64,000 bases of DNA from Euglena gracilis (GCA_039621445.1 CP154957.1:26706541-26770540), one strand, 5' to 3'. Shown: positions 19,937-29,343, numbered from the stretch's first letter. Numbers and translations are program-made. The notes: generated by a model from the letters alone, not told the origin.

Positions 19937-21795
19937 CTGACCATGAGAGTCTTCAACACTGGTATACCGAGGATCTCAACAAAGCCATGTCATCCGTAGG
20001 CCGAAGATGCCGATGGCATGAATTTTTGAGCCAGTTCAACCTAGTGGTTGTATATACCCCTGGCCATACACAAAAAGTAGCAGACCCGCTCAGTCGAGCA
20101 CCCTGGCATTACCCCGGTAACCCGGATGAAGGTGATGCCACCTTTCATGGAAGCCAAGAGGCTGATGAATATGCACGTCGATATGACGCAGCCGACGATA
20201 TGTTGGATTCTTTTCCCGTTTCATCGATTTTTCGTTCGTTGCCAGTCTCTCCTATACGGGGGAGAAGGCGGCGAGGCCGCACACCTGGTCCCCGTCGCAT
20301 TACGCGATCTGAATCTCCTTCCCCCCTCTTCTTTCGCGAATGGGATTATTCCCATGACCCTGTATATAGCACGATAGTGCACAGACTGCGCAATGGCGAG
20401 GTTGTACATAATTATTCCCTTTCCCCTTTACGGTTGGTTTACCGCGATGATGCGGGATATAAATATTGTATACCCCGTGACTTGGTTGATGAAGTACTTT
20501 TGTGTTATCACAACCAAGGTCACCCTGGGGCCCCCAAACTTCTTTCTTTGGTGGGTCGCAGGTACTGTACAACCCTGAAAGAAAACGATTTGCATTCGCG
20601 CTGCTTGCAAATTTCGCAACGGTGCCAAATTTGTCAAGCGGTAAAACCGCGCAGAGGTACCCCCCCTGGTACGTTGGACTTTTTCCCCGTACCCCCTGAC
20701 ATTTTTACGTCCCTCTGCATGGATTTTCTGGAATTAGAACCTTGCAAAGGATCAGACGGCAAAATTTACGATTATGTTTTTGTTGTCGTCTGTAGGCTGA
20801 GTGGTTACATAGTAGCCATTCCATGCCAAAAGGCAGGGTTGACCGCGCAAATTTTAGCGCAAATATTTATGGAAAAGTGTATCTGCCTAATGGGCTTACC
20901 GAATGAGATTGTCAGTGATCAAGATCATTTGATCTCCTCTCGATTCTTCACAACCCTATGTGGTTTACTGGGAATCGAACAGCATTTTTCCATTATATAT
21001 CGCCCGAAGGGCAATGGCCGCGCCGAGGCAGCAGTGAAAGCTGTTGTAAATATGCTCCGTCTTTCACTGGCTGATTCGCGCCAGGCCTGGGTCCAGGTTT
21101 TGCCATGGTCCCTCTTTTACATAAACACCCTACCGGGTTTAGTTTTACCCCACTCCCCATACAAAATTGTTTTTGGGCGAGAACCCCCAGCAATTGGTGA
21201 TATACCATCAGAGAGACCAGCTCGAAGTAGCGTAACCTGTGAGACATGGTTCTCTGAGGTAGAGTCTCTCAGAACTACTGTTCAGAAACGCATTACTGAT
21301 ATCCATTCTCAAAAGAGAAATAAATTTTTACAAGAATTCAAATCACCTGGCTATAGTGCTGGTGATCGCGTATGGGTTCGGAATAGCCGAATCCGTATGC
21401 AAGCTTCCAAGCTTGACCCCCTCTGGCTTGGACCCTGTGAAATACTCGAACGCGTTGGTAACAGTGGCCGCTATAGGGTGGCACTGCCCAACGGGATCGA
21501 GGATGTTCACATGGATGATTTCAAGCCATACCTTTCCCCGCCTAATGGCAAAGCACTACCGTGCCTTTATTTTAAGCCCCGTTCCAAGTTACCCGAAACG
21601 GATGATTTTGTGGTGGACAAAATTCTCGATCACAAAATTGATCGAGGAGTCCACTACTGGAAGGTCAGGTGGAAAGGCTATGGGCCAGAGGAGGACACCT
21701 GGGAGCCAGCCTCCAGTTTTATTGGTTATGTCCAACAGGACTGGAAGCTCTGGAATAAAAGAAATAACATAGACATTTCTGTGAGAACTTTCTGA
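19882..21795 (+). CDS. Pol continuation: RNase H end, integrase, chromodomain
   Basis: From 19,882 the frame reads LQKFRSWVASSLVQILVLTD, which continues RNase H (LTDHESL, PLSRAP). The integrase follows: an HHCC zinc site (HNQGHPGAPK ... CQICQA), then catalytic residues in CMDFLEL, VSDQDHL and KGNGRAEAAVKAV. A GPY/F-type module (LDPLWLGPCEILERV) and a C-terminal chromodomain (VDKILDHKIDRGVHYWKVRW, with GYGPEEDTWEP) follow. Chromodomains of this type steer integration to particular histone marks. The ORF ends TGA at 21,795. No lesion is visible in the integrase. Confidence 0.9.
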   Translation, partial: LQKFRSWVASSLVQILVLTDHESLQHWYTEDLNKAMSSVGRRCRWHEFLSQFNLVVVYTPGHTQKVADPLSRAPWHYPGNPDEGDATFHGSQEADEYARRYDAADDMLDSFPVSSIFRSLPVSPIRGRRRRGRTPGPRRITRSESPSPLFFREWDYSHDPVYSTIVHRLRNGEVVHNYSLSPLRLVYRDDAGYKYCIPRDLVDEVLLCYHNQGHPGAPKLLSLVGRRYCTTLKENDLHSRCLQISQRCQICQAVKPRRGTPPGTLDFFPVPPDIFTSLCMDFLELEPCKGSDGKIYDYVFVVVCRLSGYIVAIPCQKAGLTAQILAQIFMEKCICLMGLPNEIVSDQDHLISSRFFTTLCGLLGIEQHFSIIYRPKGNGRAEAAVKAVVNMLRLSLADSRQAWVQVLPWSLFYINTLPGLVLPHSPYKIVFGREPPAIGDIPSERPARSSVTCETWFSEVESLRTTVQKRITDIHSQKRNKFLQEFKSPGYSAGDRVWVRNSRIRMQASKLDPLWLGPCEILERVGNSGRYRVALPNGIEDVHMDDFKPYLSPPNGKALPCLYFKPRSKLPETDDFVVDKILDHKIDRGVHYWKVRWKGYGPEEDTWEPASSFIGYVQQDWKLWNKRNNIDISVRTF

Positions 21796-21850
21796 AATCG
21801 GCCTATAGGCCTTTTCCTCCCTTCCCTGTGTTTTTCTCCCAAACCCAATT

Positions 21851-21874
21851 CATTTCTCTCTTCTTTTTCTACAG
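21851..21874 (+). promoter_or_regulatory. Strong 3' splice site ahead of the extra ORFs
   Basis: A pyrimidine tract (catttctctcttctttttct) ends in ACAG at 21,874, 24 bases before the next ORF's ATG at 21,899. It suggests that the downstream ORFs are translated from a spliced subgenomic RNA, as env is in retroviruses. The matching donor is not proved. AAG|GTAACC near 12,408 and AG|GTATAA at 11,624 in the LTR are candidates. Confidence 0.6.
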
Positions 21875-21898
21875 CTCATCAAAGCTACTTTTTGCTTT

Positions 21899-24412
21899 TT
21901 GGTCCCCGGACCGATGCAAGATCCAGGGCGCGGCCCCGGTCCGCCCTCTATACAGTATGCCCTCCCTCCCTACCCCCAACACGCCTATGCGGCGGCACCC
22001 CCAGCCCAAGGGGCGCCCGCATATGCGGTATATCAACCCCCTCCTGCCGCTTATGCGGCCCAGGCACAAATGCCACCCCCACCTCAAATGATTCAGGCAC
22101 AAATGCCATATCCGTCTCAGGCACAAATGCCACCCCCCTCTCAGGCACAAATGCCGCCCCCCTCTCAGGCGCAACCGCCACCTGTCGCTCATGCGGCCCC
22201 TGCGCATATGGGAGCTACATATGCGACACAGCCTCAACAGGCATACCAAGTTCCAATGGAACAACCACAGCCTCAACAGGCATACCAAGTTCCAATGGAA
22301 CAACCACCACCTCAACAGGTACACCAAATTCCAATGGAACAGCAACAGTATGCGAGACAGGGACAGGCACCTCCAATGGAGCAGGCGCATTACGCCATGC
22401 CTGGCCCCTCGCCTCCCATCCTGTATACCCCACAGTATGTTCTATCTCAGCAACCCCAACCTCAACCCCAACCTCAACCCGTACAGGGTGCCCCACACCC
22501 GGTACACGCCGTACAGGCGATGCCCCATCCTGCTGCTCATCCCGTCCGGGAACCCGCGGCTCAGACCGCAGCCAGCAGCAGCAGTATATCCGCTTATGCG
22601 ATCCCTGCGACGCATGAGGCGCCTCAGGCAGCACCAACGGTGCCATACCCCGCCTTCACCGCGGAACTGGTGAATCTCGCAGAGAAGACCCTGCGAACAG
22701 CCTTGCGGGCCAGCAACCTGGAGAGGGCAGACCCATCTCTACAGGTGTTGTGGGATACCCACTGTCGTCAAATTCTGGGCCTGGCCAATAGGCCTATTGC
22801 ACAATGGTGCGCATGTGGCCAGACTTTGATGACAGGGAAAGTGTATTTCATGCCCGGGGAATACCCCCCTGAGGTCAGCATGCGTACACTGGGTATTACA
22901 GTACCGCCTATCCCGCGGATACGTCATCACGCAGGTGCATTCACCGAATATATGCGTGAACAGAGTCCCTCGATAGAGGAAAGCGAGATGGGAGATTACC
23001 CAGCACAAACAGTGCAACCATCGCGAATTTTTCGCGATACCCAATCCCCGCCTCGTATGCCAAGACCACCACCACCCGAATATCGGGAACCACCAACGCA
23101 ATATGCGCCTGAGCCAATGACACAACTGTCAACGGCACTTCCACCATTCCCTTATCCAGCACACCTGGCAGCTGGAAGTCAGTTGCCCGTACAGCGGGAA
23201 ACACCGGTGGCTCAGGAGCCCATCTCCTGGGCTGAGGACGTGGAGCGAGCTGAGGCCGAAGGCCGAATGGCCGTGGAAGAGGAAGTGCCAACGGCACCTG
23301 AACATCTCCCAGCTCCTCACTTCACCTCACCTCAGCAGGCCATCCAGTACTACCAGTCCCTGGAACACCTCCAGGGCCCACGGTCTGCAGAACGCAGATA
23401 TGCGCAGCCGTATCGGCCAGCAGACCTGGGAAAACGGGGTAGACCAGAATCTTCATCCCCAATAGGGAGACCAAAGCCCCCAGCCCCTGCCCCGACCCCA
23501 GCCAGACAGGCTACCCCTTCACAGCAACGGCGGGCATCGGGTGGCCAACAGGCCGCACCCCCTCCTGTGCCCGTACCGTATACCGCTGCGGCTAGACCAG
23601 CGCCAACGGCGCAACATCCCAGACCGGTTCCAGCAAAAGCAGCAGCACCAGCAGCCACAACAGCGCCAACGGCGCCACAGCCTGCAGCAGCGCCAACAGC
23701 GCCACAACCTGCAGCAGCGCTAACAGCGCCACAGCCTATGACAGCGCCGATGGCGTTACCTCCTCAGGAAACACCGGTACCTCCAGGCCAACAGGCCACA
23801 ACCGAGGTACTGCCCGTTCCCGAACCCACGCAGCAACAGCTCGAACAGGCCGAACTGGCCCAAAGAGCCCATAGGGCAGAAATCGAGCACGAAGCTGCAG
23901 AGCGTGCACGCGTAAACAAAATTTTCGAGGATACCCTCGAACGTGTACGCAACCCCACATATATCGATCCGCCTAGAGGCGAACCCCTCCCCATCAACAA
24001 TCCACCATTTTTGGCGGATATGCAGGATCAACCTGCAGCCTACCCAGCAGCCAAAATGGCTTATGCCCCGCAGGAATTGCTTGGACGTGCGAGCGACGTA
24101 AATCCTGCCTTTATCGGCCCTCGTTTTGCGGCCAATCTCAATCCTCATGCTTGGAAACAAGCAAGAGAAGAGATTGCCCGAAGCGAAGCCCGATCGGGCA
24201 AGGGTAAAGCCAAAATGCTCCCAAACGAGCACCGACAGCAGGCCAAAAAGGCCAAGGCAAAGGCCAGAAAGGCCAATACCGGAACGTCTATGAGGACGAC
24301 ATGGAAGCTCTATTCGAGCATATCAAAAGCAACCGTGAACTCGCATTCGAGGCCATGCGAAAGTTCCAAAACGAACTTTCTCTCCCAATCTTGGTCGCAT
24401 CTCCCGTTGTGA
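21899..24412 (+). CDS. Extra ORF A of the giant element, 837 codons, unknown function
   Basis: I do not recognise the protein. The N-terminal 230 residues are Pro/Gln/Ala-rich with tandem repeats of QAQMPPPS type and of QQAYQVPMEQPQP type. A folded-looking segment follows (about 245-360: LVNLAEKTLRTALRASNLER, DTHCRQILGL, WCACGQTLM), containing a CxC pair. Then come a Pro-rich middle with TAPQPAAA repeats, a charged helix (EHEAAERARVNKIFEDTLER) and a Lys/Ala basic tail (KKAKAKARKA). No signal peptide or membrane span is seen, so it is not an envelope protein. It overlaps the next ORF by 112 bases in a different frame, and the two may once have been one protein. Confidence 0.75.
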   Translation: MVPGPMQDPGRGPGPPSIQYALPPYPQHAYAAAPPAQGAPAYAVYQPPPAAYAAQAQMPPPPQMIQAQMPYPSQAQMPPPSQAQMPPPSQAQPPPVAHAAPAHMGATYATQPQQAYQVPMEQPQPQQAYQVPMEQPPPQQVHQIPMEQQQYARQGQAPPMEQAHYAMPGPSPPILYTPQYVLSQQPQPQPQPQPVQGAPHPVHAVQAMPHPAAHPVREPAAQTAASSSSISAYAIPATHEAPQAAPTVPYPAFTAELVNLAEKTLRTALRASNLERADPSLQVLWDTHCRQILGLANRPIAQWCACGQTLMTGKVYFMPGEYPPEVSMRTLGITVPPIPRIRHHAGAFTEYMREQSPSIEESEMGDYPAQTVQPSRIFRDTQSPPRMPRPPPPEYREPPTQYAPEPMTQLSTALPPFPYPAHLAAGSQLPVQRETPVAQEPISWAEDVERAEAEGRMAVEEEVPTAPEHLPAPHFTSPQQAIQYYQSLEHLQGPRSAERRYAQPYRPADLGKRGRPESSSPIGRPKPPAPAPTPARQATPSQQRRASGGQQAAPPPVPVPYTAAARPAPTAQHPRPVPAKAAAPAATTAPTAPQPAAAPTAPQPAAALTAPQPMTAPMALPPQETPVPPGQQATTEVLPVPEPTQQQLEQAELAQRAHRAEIEHEAAERARVNKIFEDTLERVRNPTYIDPPRGEPLPINNPPFLADMQDQPAAYPAAKMAYAPQELLGRASDVNPAFIGPRFAANLNPHAWKQAREEIARSEARSGKGKAKMLPNEHRQQAKKAKAKARKANTGTSMRTTWKLYSSISKATVNSHSRPCESSKTNFLSQSWSHLPL

Positions 24413-27400
24413 CCGTGACCCGACAGCTCTATTTGGAGCGTAACCGGGATTTCCACCATGATGGAACTCTGTATGCCTATGAGGGCAACCTAATCCTTGG
24501 TCCGATACTGGACGCTCTGCCGGGATTCTGGCACGTTTGGTTCTGGGCGGGATACCCCACCCAAAATTTCGGCAGATTCCTGAACTCCTGTGGATATCCT
24601 TATCTGGATTGCGGTCGGGAAGACCGATACAATACAGGTAAAGATTTGCTACGGCAGTTATTCGACTGCATTCGCAGTGTAGGCCCAAAAGGCCTGGAGT
24701 GGGAAATCTACCCACTGCCTGACAATATTGCCAAATTGGCAGAGAACATGTTCTGCAGCAATCTGCAAGTCTTCTACCACTGGCAATATGCCTATCATTT
24801 TGAAGTGGTCGATATTGACCTCCGCTTCCCCCAGACGTATATCGTCAGATGCACCCACTGTCACGAAAAGTTTGCAGTGGACTTCTGGGGATTCGGAGTA
24901 CGCAGTACTCAACCACAGGCCGAAGGCCAGGACGAGGAAGGCCAACAGGCCAATATCCCGTACGCAGCGCCAAAGCGCATCATGCTTCTGCACCTTTGCA
25001 AAAATCCAAAGGATGTGCACCAAAGCTCGAATGGGCGACGCAACCATCGACAACTCCTGCTGTATTTGCAGCAGTTCTGGTTCAGGGCATGGACCTGCCA
25101 GATTATGGAGATATATTATTATCTCAATCCCGATAGGGAAATTCCTCCGGACTATGTCCCCATCAGGCCTAGGTTCGAGAAGGAAAGCATAGACGATTAT
25201 GTCAAACGCCGATTCGGCGATACGCTCGATAGAGCGTTGTTCCAGCCGTTTTTCCAAGGCGGCAGACGAAACGAGCTGGGCATGGCCCTACCCCTCCTGC
25301 GCTTCAACCACAGAATGGTCGAAGACGAAAGGAAACCATGGGATCTTTTCCGATTACGGAAAAGACAGGTGCCACAGGCACCTGTCCCAAAGCCGCAACC
25401 GGCTTCGGAAGTTCCGCCAGCGGAACCTTCAACACAGCCGCAACCGGCATCAGTACCCACAACGCAGCCGCAACCGGCAACGCCTGTTCCCCAGGGTTTT
25501 CCTGGTGAAACACCGCCACCCGTCTTCGGGCGTGGTCGGCGTTACCTAGGTTCTAGCCTATCGGCTACTGCAGAACCATTTATCCCTATGGGATTTCAGG
25601 AGAGTCAATCTTCTGTCGCTACCTCCTCACCCCAGCCCGCTATTGCGGCACCCCCCACCAGCGCTATTGCGCAACCAACAACTGTGCCTACCGCTATAGC
25701 GGAACAGCCAGCAGGCCCTGCCGCCTCCCCAGAAACGGTGGAAGACAGTGAGGAGAGTGATGGTGAGAGCGGTGAAGACCGCATGGAAGGCCTGGAAGAC
25801 ATACGTGCTGATGAACCTCAGCAATCAGTCCTTCCATCAGTCCCAATAGGGTCCAGGACACCTCTTCCACCTGAAGGAGATGTCAGCTCAGAGTCTGAAT
25901 CTCCTGCATCGGAGGCCGAACGGCCACCGGTACTTCCGGTACCACCCCTAGCCTTACCAGTAGTGCCAATGGCACAAACAACGACAGAACCTGTCGCATC
26001 ACCGACAATACCTACGGGTGTTTTAGGTGGTGTGTTACAGGGTCTGTCTGCGGCGATGTCCGCAGTATCAGCAGTACTGACCCCTCGAGGCTCACCAGCC
26101 GCTTCACCTCCAGAAACCCAACGGGTTCCTGTTACTGACAGCTCAATAGCCGCACAGCCTGACGTCACAACTCCAATGGAGTTAGATATCCCAGCAGCTA
26201 AACCAGCTGCACAAACACCGCCAACAGCGGAAATGCAACCACCGCCTGCCAAACCGGCAGCACCGGCACCGCCAACGGCGGAACGACCACTGCCTCCGGC
26301 AGACCCAAGAGAAGCCCGCCGATATGGCAAACATAAAAAGCCTAAGGCCAAATCCACAGCCGAAGGCTGCAAGCCCGGTGAAAGCCGCCGGGATCATGAG
26401 CCACCACCGTCTGGTGGAGATGGCTCTGGCACAGGCCACAGGCCTACGATACCCATGGCCAGCTATGTGGCTGCAACCTCTGAAGGCGCTAGGCGCAAAC
26501 CCACAATCAGACCAATTCGGTCAAATGTCCCTCACGAGGCCGATGAGCCATTTTGGACTGAGGACGTACTGTCCAGAGTGGACCCCCTCAACACCCGCCA
26601 GGCTAGGATCAATATGATCCGCAATAGCAGTGACCCCTGGCTGAATAAGTGGATTAAGCCCTTGTTCTACCGGGATCAACCCGGAATTTTCACAACCAGC
26701 CACACTTGGCGTTTTTGGAATGCGAAATCTCCAAGGGTATTAGCCCAATATTTTGGAGGAAATTTCGTATTGGATTTCCAGGATGACGATCCACTATTGT
26801 GGTTATGTACAGCATGCCATAGGCTACGAAACGACATGCCCGCAGTGCATATCTGCACACGCAACCCGGATAGCATAAGCTTCCACCATGATGCATATGT
26901 GCGCAATTGCGCAGCACTGGTTTGTGGCGATTGCCTACTGACATGGTCCAATATGGACAATTTCCGCTGGACGGAAAACGATTATGACAAGGACATACCT
27001 GTCCGTTGCATCAACTGCCTACAGGCAGATTTTTGGCTACCCGCCACTGGTGGTATGACTAGAATCATACCAGAAAATGAAGACCATCTGGTCAAATTCA
27101 AGCAGGACTATAAGTCCCAAATCAATTTCTACTCGTTCAAGAAGTTTAAGGCTGTACACAGCTACCGCACAGGCGGAATCGCCAAAGATTTTCATCTTGA
27201 CAGCGCAGCTGTCCGACTCGCAGTCGAGTCAGCAGGCAAGGCCAAAGTGCCATATATTTTTCAAGACTCCGATTGGGACAGGGTGATATACCCACTTTTT
27301 ACGGCACAAAGCCTGCCGAACCGACCAAGTTTTACCTTTTTGTTGCCTGAATACCCCCCTGAGGCCTACAAAATGGAATTTACCGATTGGGTAAGAGAAG

Positions 27401-27777
27401 TTTTAAGGCCCTTCACCATCCGAGCGCGAGTCGCAGGTTGGCACACCAAGGCAGATACTGCCGTTTATCCGGGGATACCCCCACAGGTTCAATGCAACCA
27501 CCCCCGCCTGAATTTTTGGATCTGGCCGGCAATGTTGCCACTTTGCTTTTGGGATAACCTCCAGAACTTTCTCCATCGAGAAGCCAATAGGCTCGGAGTA
27601 CGATTACCCGATGGGTATACACAAAAATTGGAATATCCCGACTTTGATGTAGATGAGCCTGAAAGGCAGCTTGTAAATTTCGAACCTCCGATACTGGAGA
27701 TAGTGGAAACTCCGGAAGGAGACTACGTACGGGAGATCAGACCACCGACTCCCAGGAAATGGCCATCTGTGCCATAG
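24301..27777 (+). CDS. Extra ORF B of the giant element, 1158 codons, unknown function
   Basis: I do not recognise the protein. Residues 1-370 look folded and aromatic-rich (GFWHVWFWAGYPTQNFGRF, a CxxC in RCTHCHEKF near 183, FWFRAWTCQIMEIYYYL). About 370-740 is a Pro/Gln/Ala/Glu-rich linker. About 740-1158 is folded again, with a cysteine cluster: WLCTACHRL, VHICTR, LVCGDCLL, VRCINCLQ (about 835-905). The spacing recalls a RING/PHD-like double zinc site, although the His precedes the third Cys. The C-terminus ends in PTPRKWPSVP. The ATG at 24,301 sits in the overlap with ORF A, and the frame stays open for a few codons upstream (NVYEDDM). A nucleic-acid-binding, ubiquitin-ligase-like or structural role is conceivable, none shown. 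Confidence 0.8.
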   Translation: MEALFEHIKSNRELAFEAMRKFQNELSLPILVASPVVTVTRQLYLERNRDFHHDGTLYAYEGNLILGPILDALPGFWHVWFWAGYPTQNFGRFLNSCGYPYLDCGREDRYNTGKDLLRQLFDCIRSVGPKGLEWEIYPLPDNIAKLAENMFCSNLQVFYHWQYAYHFEVVDIDLRFPQTYIVRCTHCHEKFAVDFWGFGVRSTQPQAEGQDEEGQQANIPYAAPKRIMLLHLCKNPKDVHQSSNGRRNHRQLLLYLQQFWFRAWTCQIMEIYYYLNPDREIPPDYVPIRPRFEKESIDDYVKRRFGDTLDRALFQPFFQGGRRNELGMALPLLRFNHRMVEDERKPWDLFRLRKRQVPQAPVPKPQPASEVPPAEPSTQPQPASVPTTQPQPATPVPQGFPGETPPPVFGRGRRYLGSSLSATAEPFIPMGFQESQSSVATSSPQPAIAAPPTSAIAQPTTVPTAIAEQPAGPAASPETVEDSEESDGESGEDRMEGLEDIRADEPQQSVLPSVPIGSRTPLPPEGDVSSESESPASEAERPPVLPVPPLALPVVPMAQTTTEPVASPTIPTGVLGGVLQGLSAAMSAVSAVLTPRGSPAASPPETQRVPVTDSSIAAQPDVTTPMELDIPAAKPAAQTPPTAEMQPPPAKPAAPAPPTAERPLPPADPREARRYGKHKKPKAKSTAEGCKPGESRRDHEPPPSGGDGSGTGHRPTIPMASYVAATSEGARRKPTIRPIRSNVPHEADEPFWTEDVLSRVDPLNTRQARINMIRNSSDPWLNKWIKPLFYRDQPGIFTTSHTWRFWNAKSPRVLAQYFGGNFVLDFQDDDPLLWLCTACHRLRNDMPAVHICTRNPDSISFHHDAYVRNCAALVCGDCLLTWSNMDNFRWTENDYDKDIPVRCINCLQADFWLPATGGMTRIIPENEDHLVKFKQDYKSQINFYSFKKFKAVHSYRTGGIAKDFHLDSAAVRLAVESAGKAKVPYIFQDSDWDRVIYPLFTAQSLPNRPSFTFLLPEYPPEAYKMEFTDWVREVLRPFTIRARVAGWHTKADTAVYPGIPPQVQCNHPRLNFWIWPAMLPLCFWDNLQNFLHREANRLGVRLPDGYTQKLEYPDFDVDEPERQLVNFEPPILEIVETPEGDYVREIRPPTPRKWPSVP

Positions 27778-28601
27778 ATACCCCAGGCTTACAGGCCACA
27801 GGTCCATGGACCTTTTGTGACCTTTCCATCAGGCCTATAGGCCCTGTATTCGGTATCTGTACCAGGCACATCTGCCAATATGTATTTTTACTTTACATAT
27901 TATCCCCTCTCTTTTGGGCTACTGCCCGTCTATCGAGGTATATGCCTCTGGGGATACCCCATCGACAACACCGTGACCGAGCAGCGCTGTGAAGCCTTCT
28001 CCTAGCGGTATATGCCGCCAGTAAGAAGACACACAGCGTACAGCGCGCACACCGTAATAATAGCTCCCAACTTGTTACTTTTCGGCTATAAGGCCACATA
28101 AGACTGCCAGACAGCAAAACTTCTGCTAAGGTCTTTTGACCAGCCCCCCACTCCTCTCTCCTTTACCCCCCGGGGCAAAAATTTCGCTGTCGCCGGCAGT
28201 TGGTTTTGTAAATAGGTCTTTTTCCCTGGTCAGATATGACTGGCCAGGTGCCCCCTCCTTCCACACCCTACCCTTCAATCTTTTCCGATTATGGAATCAG
28301 ACCTCCCCGCGTGTCATAGACACACCCCAAACTGGGTGGATGGGACTTTCTGGAATGGAAACCTTCCAGCCCCATTTCCCAATGGGCTCTTCCACTTCCA
28401 CCCCTTTGCCGCAATAAGTAGGCACCGCATAAGCGGTTAACCACTTTTGCGCGTTTTTGCGTTATTTCGCAATTTCCTTCCCACACCCCTGGTGACAGGA
28501 GAACCAAAAGCCGCAAACGGCCCTGTGACATGTCCCCGTCTCCAGGACTGTGTCCGGCGTTCCGACTGGCCTGGTCCAGTAGGGAAATCGGGCATAGCCC
28601 T
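27778..28601 (+). other. 3' untranslated region of the giant element
   Basis: No ORF of note. It holds many short palindromes (aggcctatagg near 27,832, gcggtatatgccgc near 28,005) and C/T-rich stretches. It may contain polyadenylation or packaging signals, but I cannot identify one. Confidence 0.4.
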
Positions 28602-28611
28602 GGGAGGGGGA
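28602..28611 (+). promoter_or_regulatory. Polypurine tract
   Basis: GGGAGGGGGA directly abuts the right LTR. It is the expected primer for plus-strand DNA synthesis. Confidence 0.85.
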
Positions 28612-29040
28612 TGTGTACCAGGCAGCCGTAAGGCCATGGTACTGTGTATGTAGGTATAAGCCTACGGCCAGATATAGCTCTGAGCCCCATACACAGTACT
28701 ATGCTAGGTGGTATTCCTACAGATGGCCAACGGCCTGAATTAGGAATACCAAAGCCTAATTCTGGTTCTCCTCTCCACAGGTGGTATTCTTTGCTTTTCA
28801 TTTTGACTTTGCAAGACTTGATCACCAAGTCTCATTTTTCACATTTGAAGTCCTGAAAGGACATTTGTCACTTTGTTGGTCCGTAGCCCATAGGGCTTCT
28901 CCCCTTGTCTTGTGCTCTGCCTCTTAATTGGGGAAAAGGGCAAACAACTTTTATATTATTCTTTTTCATTTTTCTGTTACTCCAACTTTTACCTTTTTGC
29001 GCACCAAAGGGCGAAAGCGAGGAAAGGTTGGACGTACACT
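28612..29040 (+). repeat. 3' LTR of the giant element
   Basis: Same length (429 bp) and same ends as the left LTR, with one C/T difference by eye. It carries the same two inverted repeats. The next five bases, CGAAG, are the target duplication. Confidence 0.93.
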
Positions 29041-29343
29041 CGAAGTCCTTCATCGTCACGGGGGCACAGACATCGCTGATCCGTCGGGACTTGTTCCCGA
29101 ACAGATGTTTCTGCCGTAAGCGAGCAACCTCTGCCGATGCGGACCGTGAACGGCGACCCGCTGGCGGGCAACAGAAACGAGGCGGACGTCCTCCTGGTCT
29201 TCAACGCGCAGAGTGAAGGAGAGAGGAGTGGAGGAGTGAAGACGTGGCACAGCCAGACCACTGTCCATGACGGTGATATACGGTGTGACCTGATTCTAGG
29301 TTACCCCTGGCTGAAAGAGCACAGGCTGGATGTGCAACCCTGA
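29041..29343 (+). pseudogene. Resident gypsy protease, 3' part
   Basis: In frame with 11,583, the sequence reads SFIVTGAQTSLIRRDLF, the active-site loop of a retropepsin. The catalytic Asp of D(T/S)GA is changed to Val (GTC at 29,055). After one frame change the domain finishes with CDLILGYPWLKEHRLDVQP, the ILG partner motif, and a TGA at about 29,341. Two lesions plus the 17.5-kb insertion make it inactive. Confidence 0.75.

Larger units (their letters stand above)
11584..29040 (+). mobile_element. 17,457-bp chromodomain Ty3/gypsy-like LTR retrotransposon
   Basis: The element has identical-length LTRs (429 bp, one difference by eye), CGAAG target duplications, a primer-binding site at 12,013 and a polypurine tract at 28,602-28,611. 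It codes for gag with two CCHC knuckles, protease, RT, RNase H, HHCC-DDE integrase and a C-terminal chromodomain, in the order that defines chromoviruses. It then adds two long ORFs of unknown function before the 3' LTR, which makes it about three times a typical gypsy length. Near-identical LTRs mean a recent insertion. Even so, gag has one frame change (C9 run), pol has one in RNase H, and the last two ORFs overlap in different frames. Short hyphenated palindromes are unusually dense throughout. Confidence 0.93.

Noticed and set aside
21899-27777. Calling the extra ORFs an envelope gene (errantivirus or retrovirus)
   Set aside because: No signal peptide, membrane anchor, furin-like site or fusion peptide is visible in either ORF.
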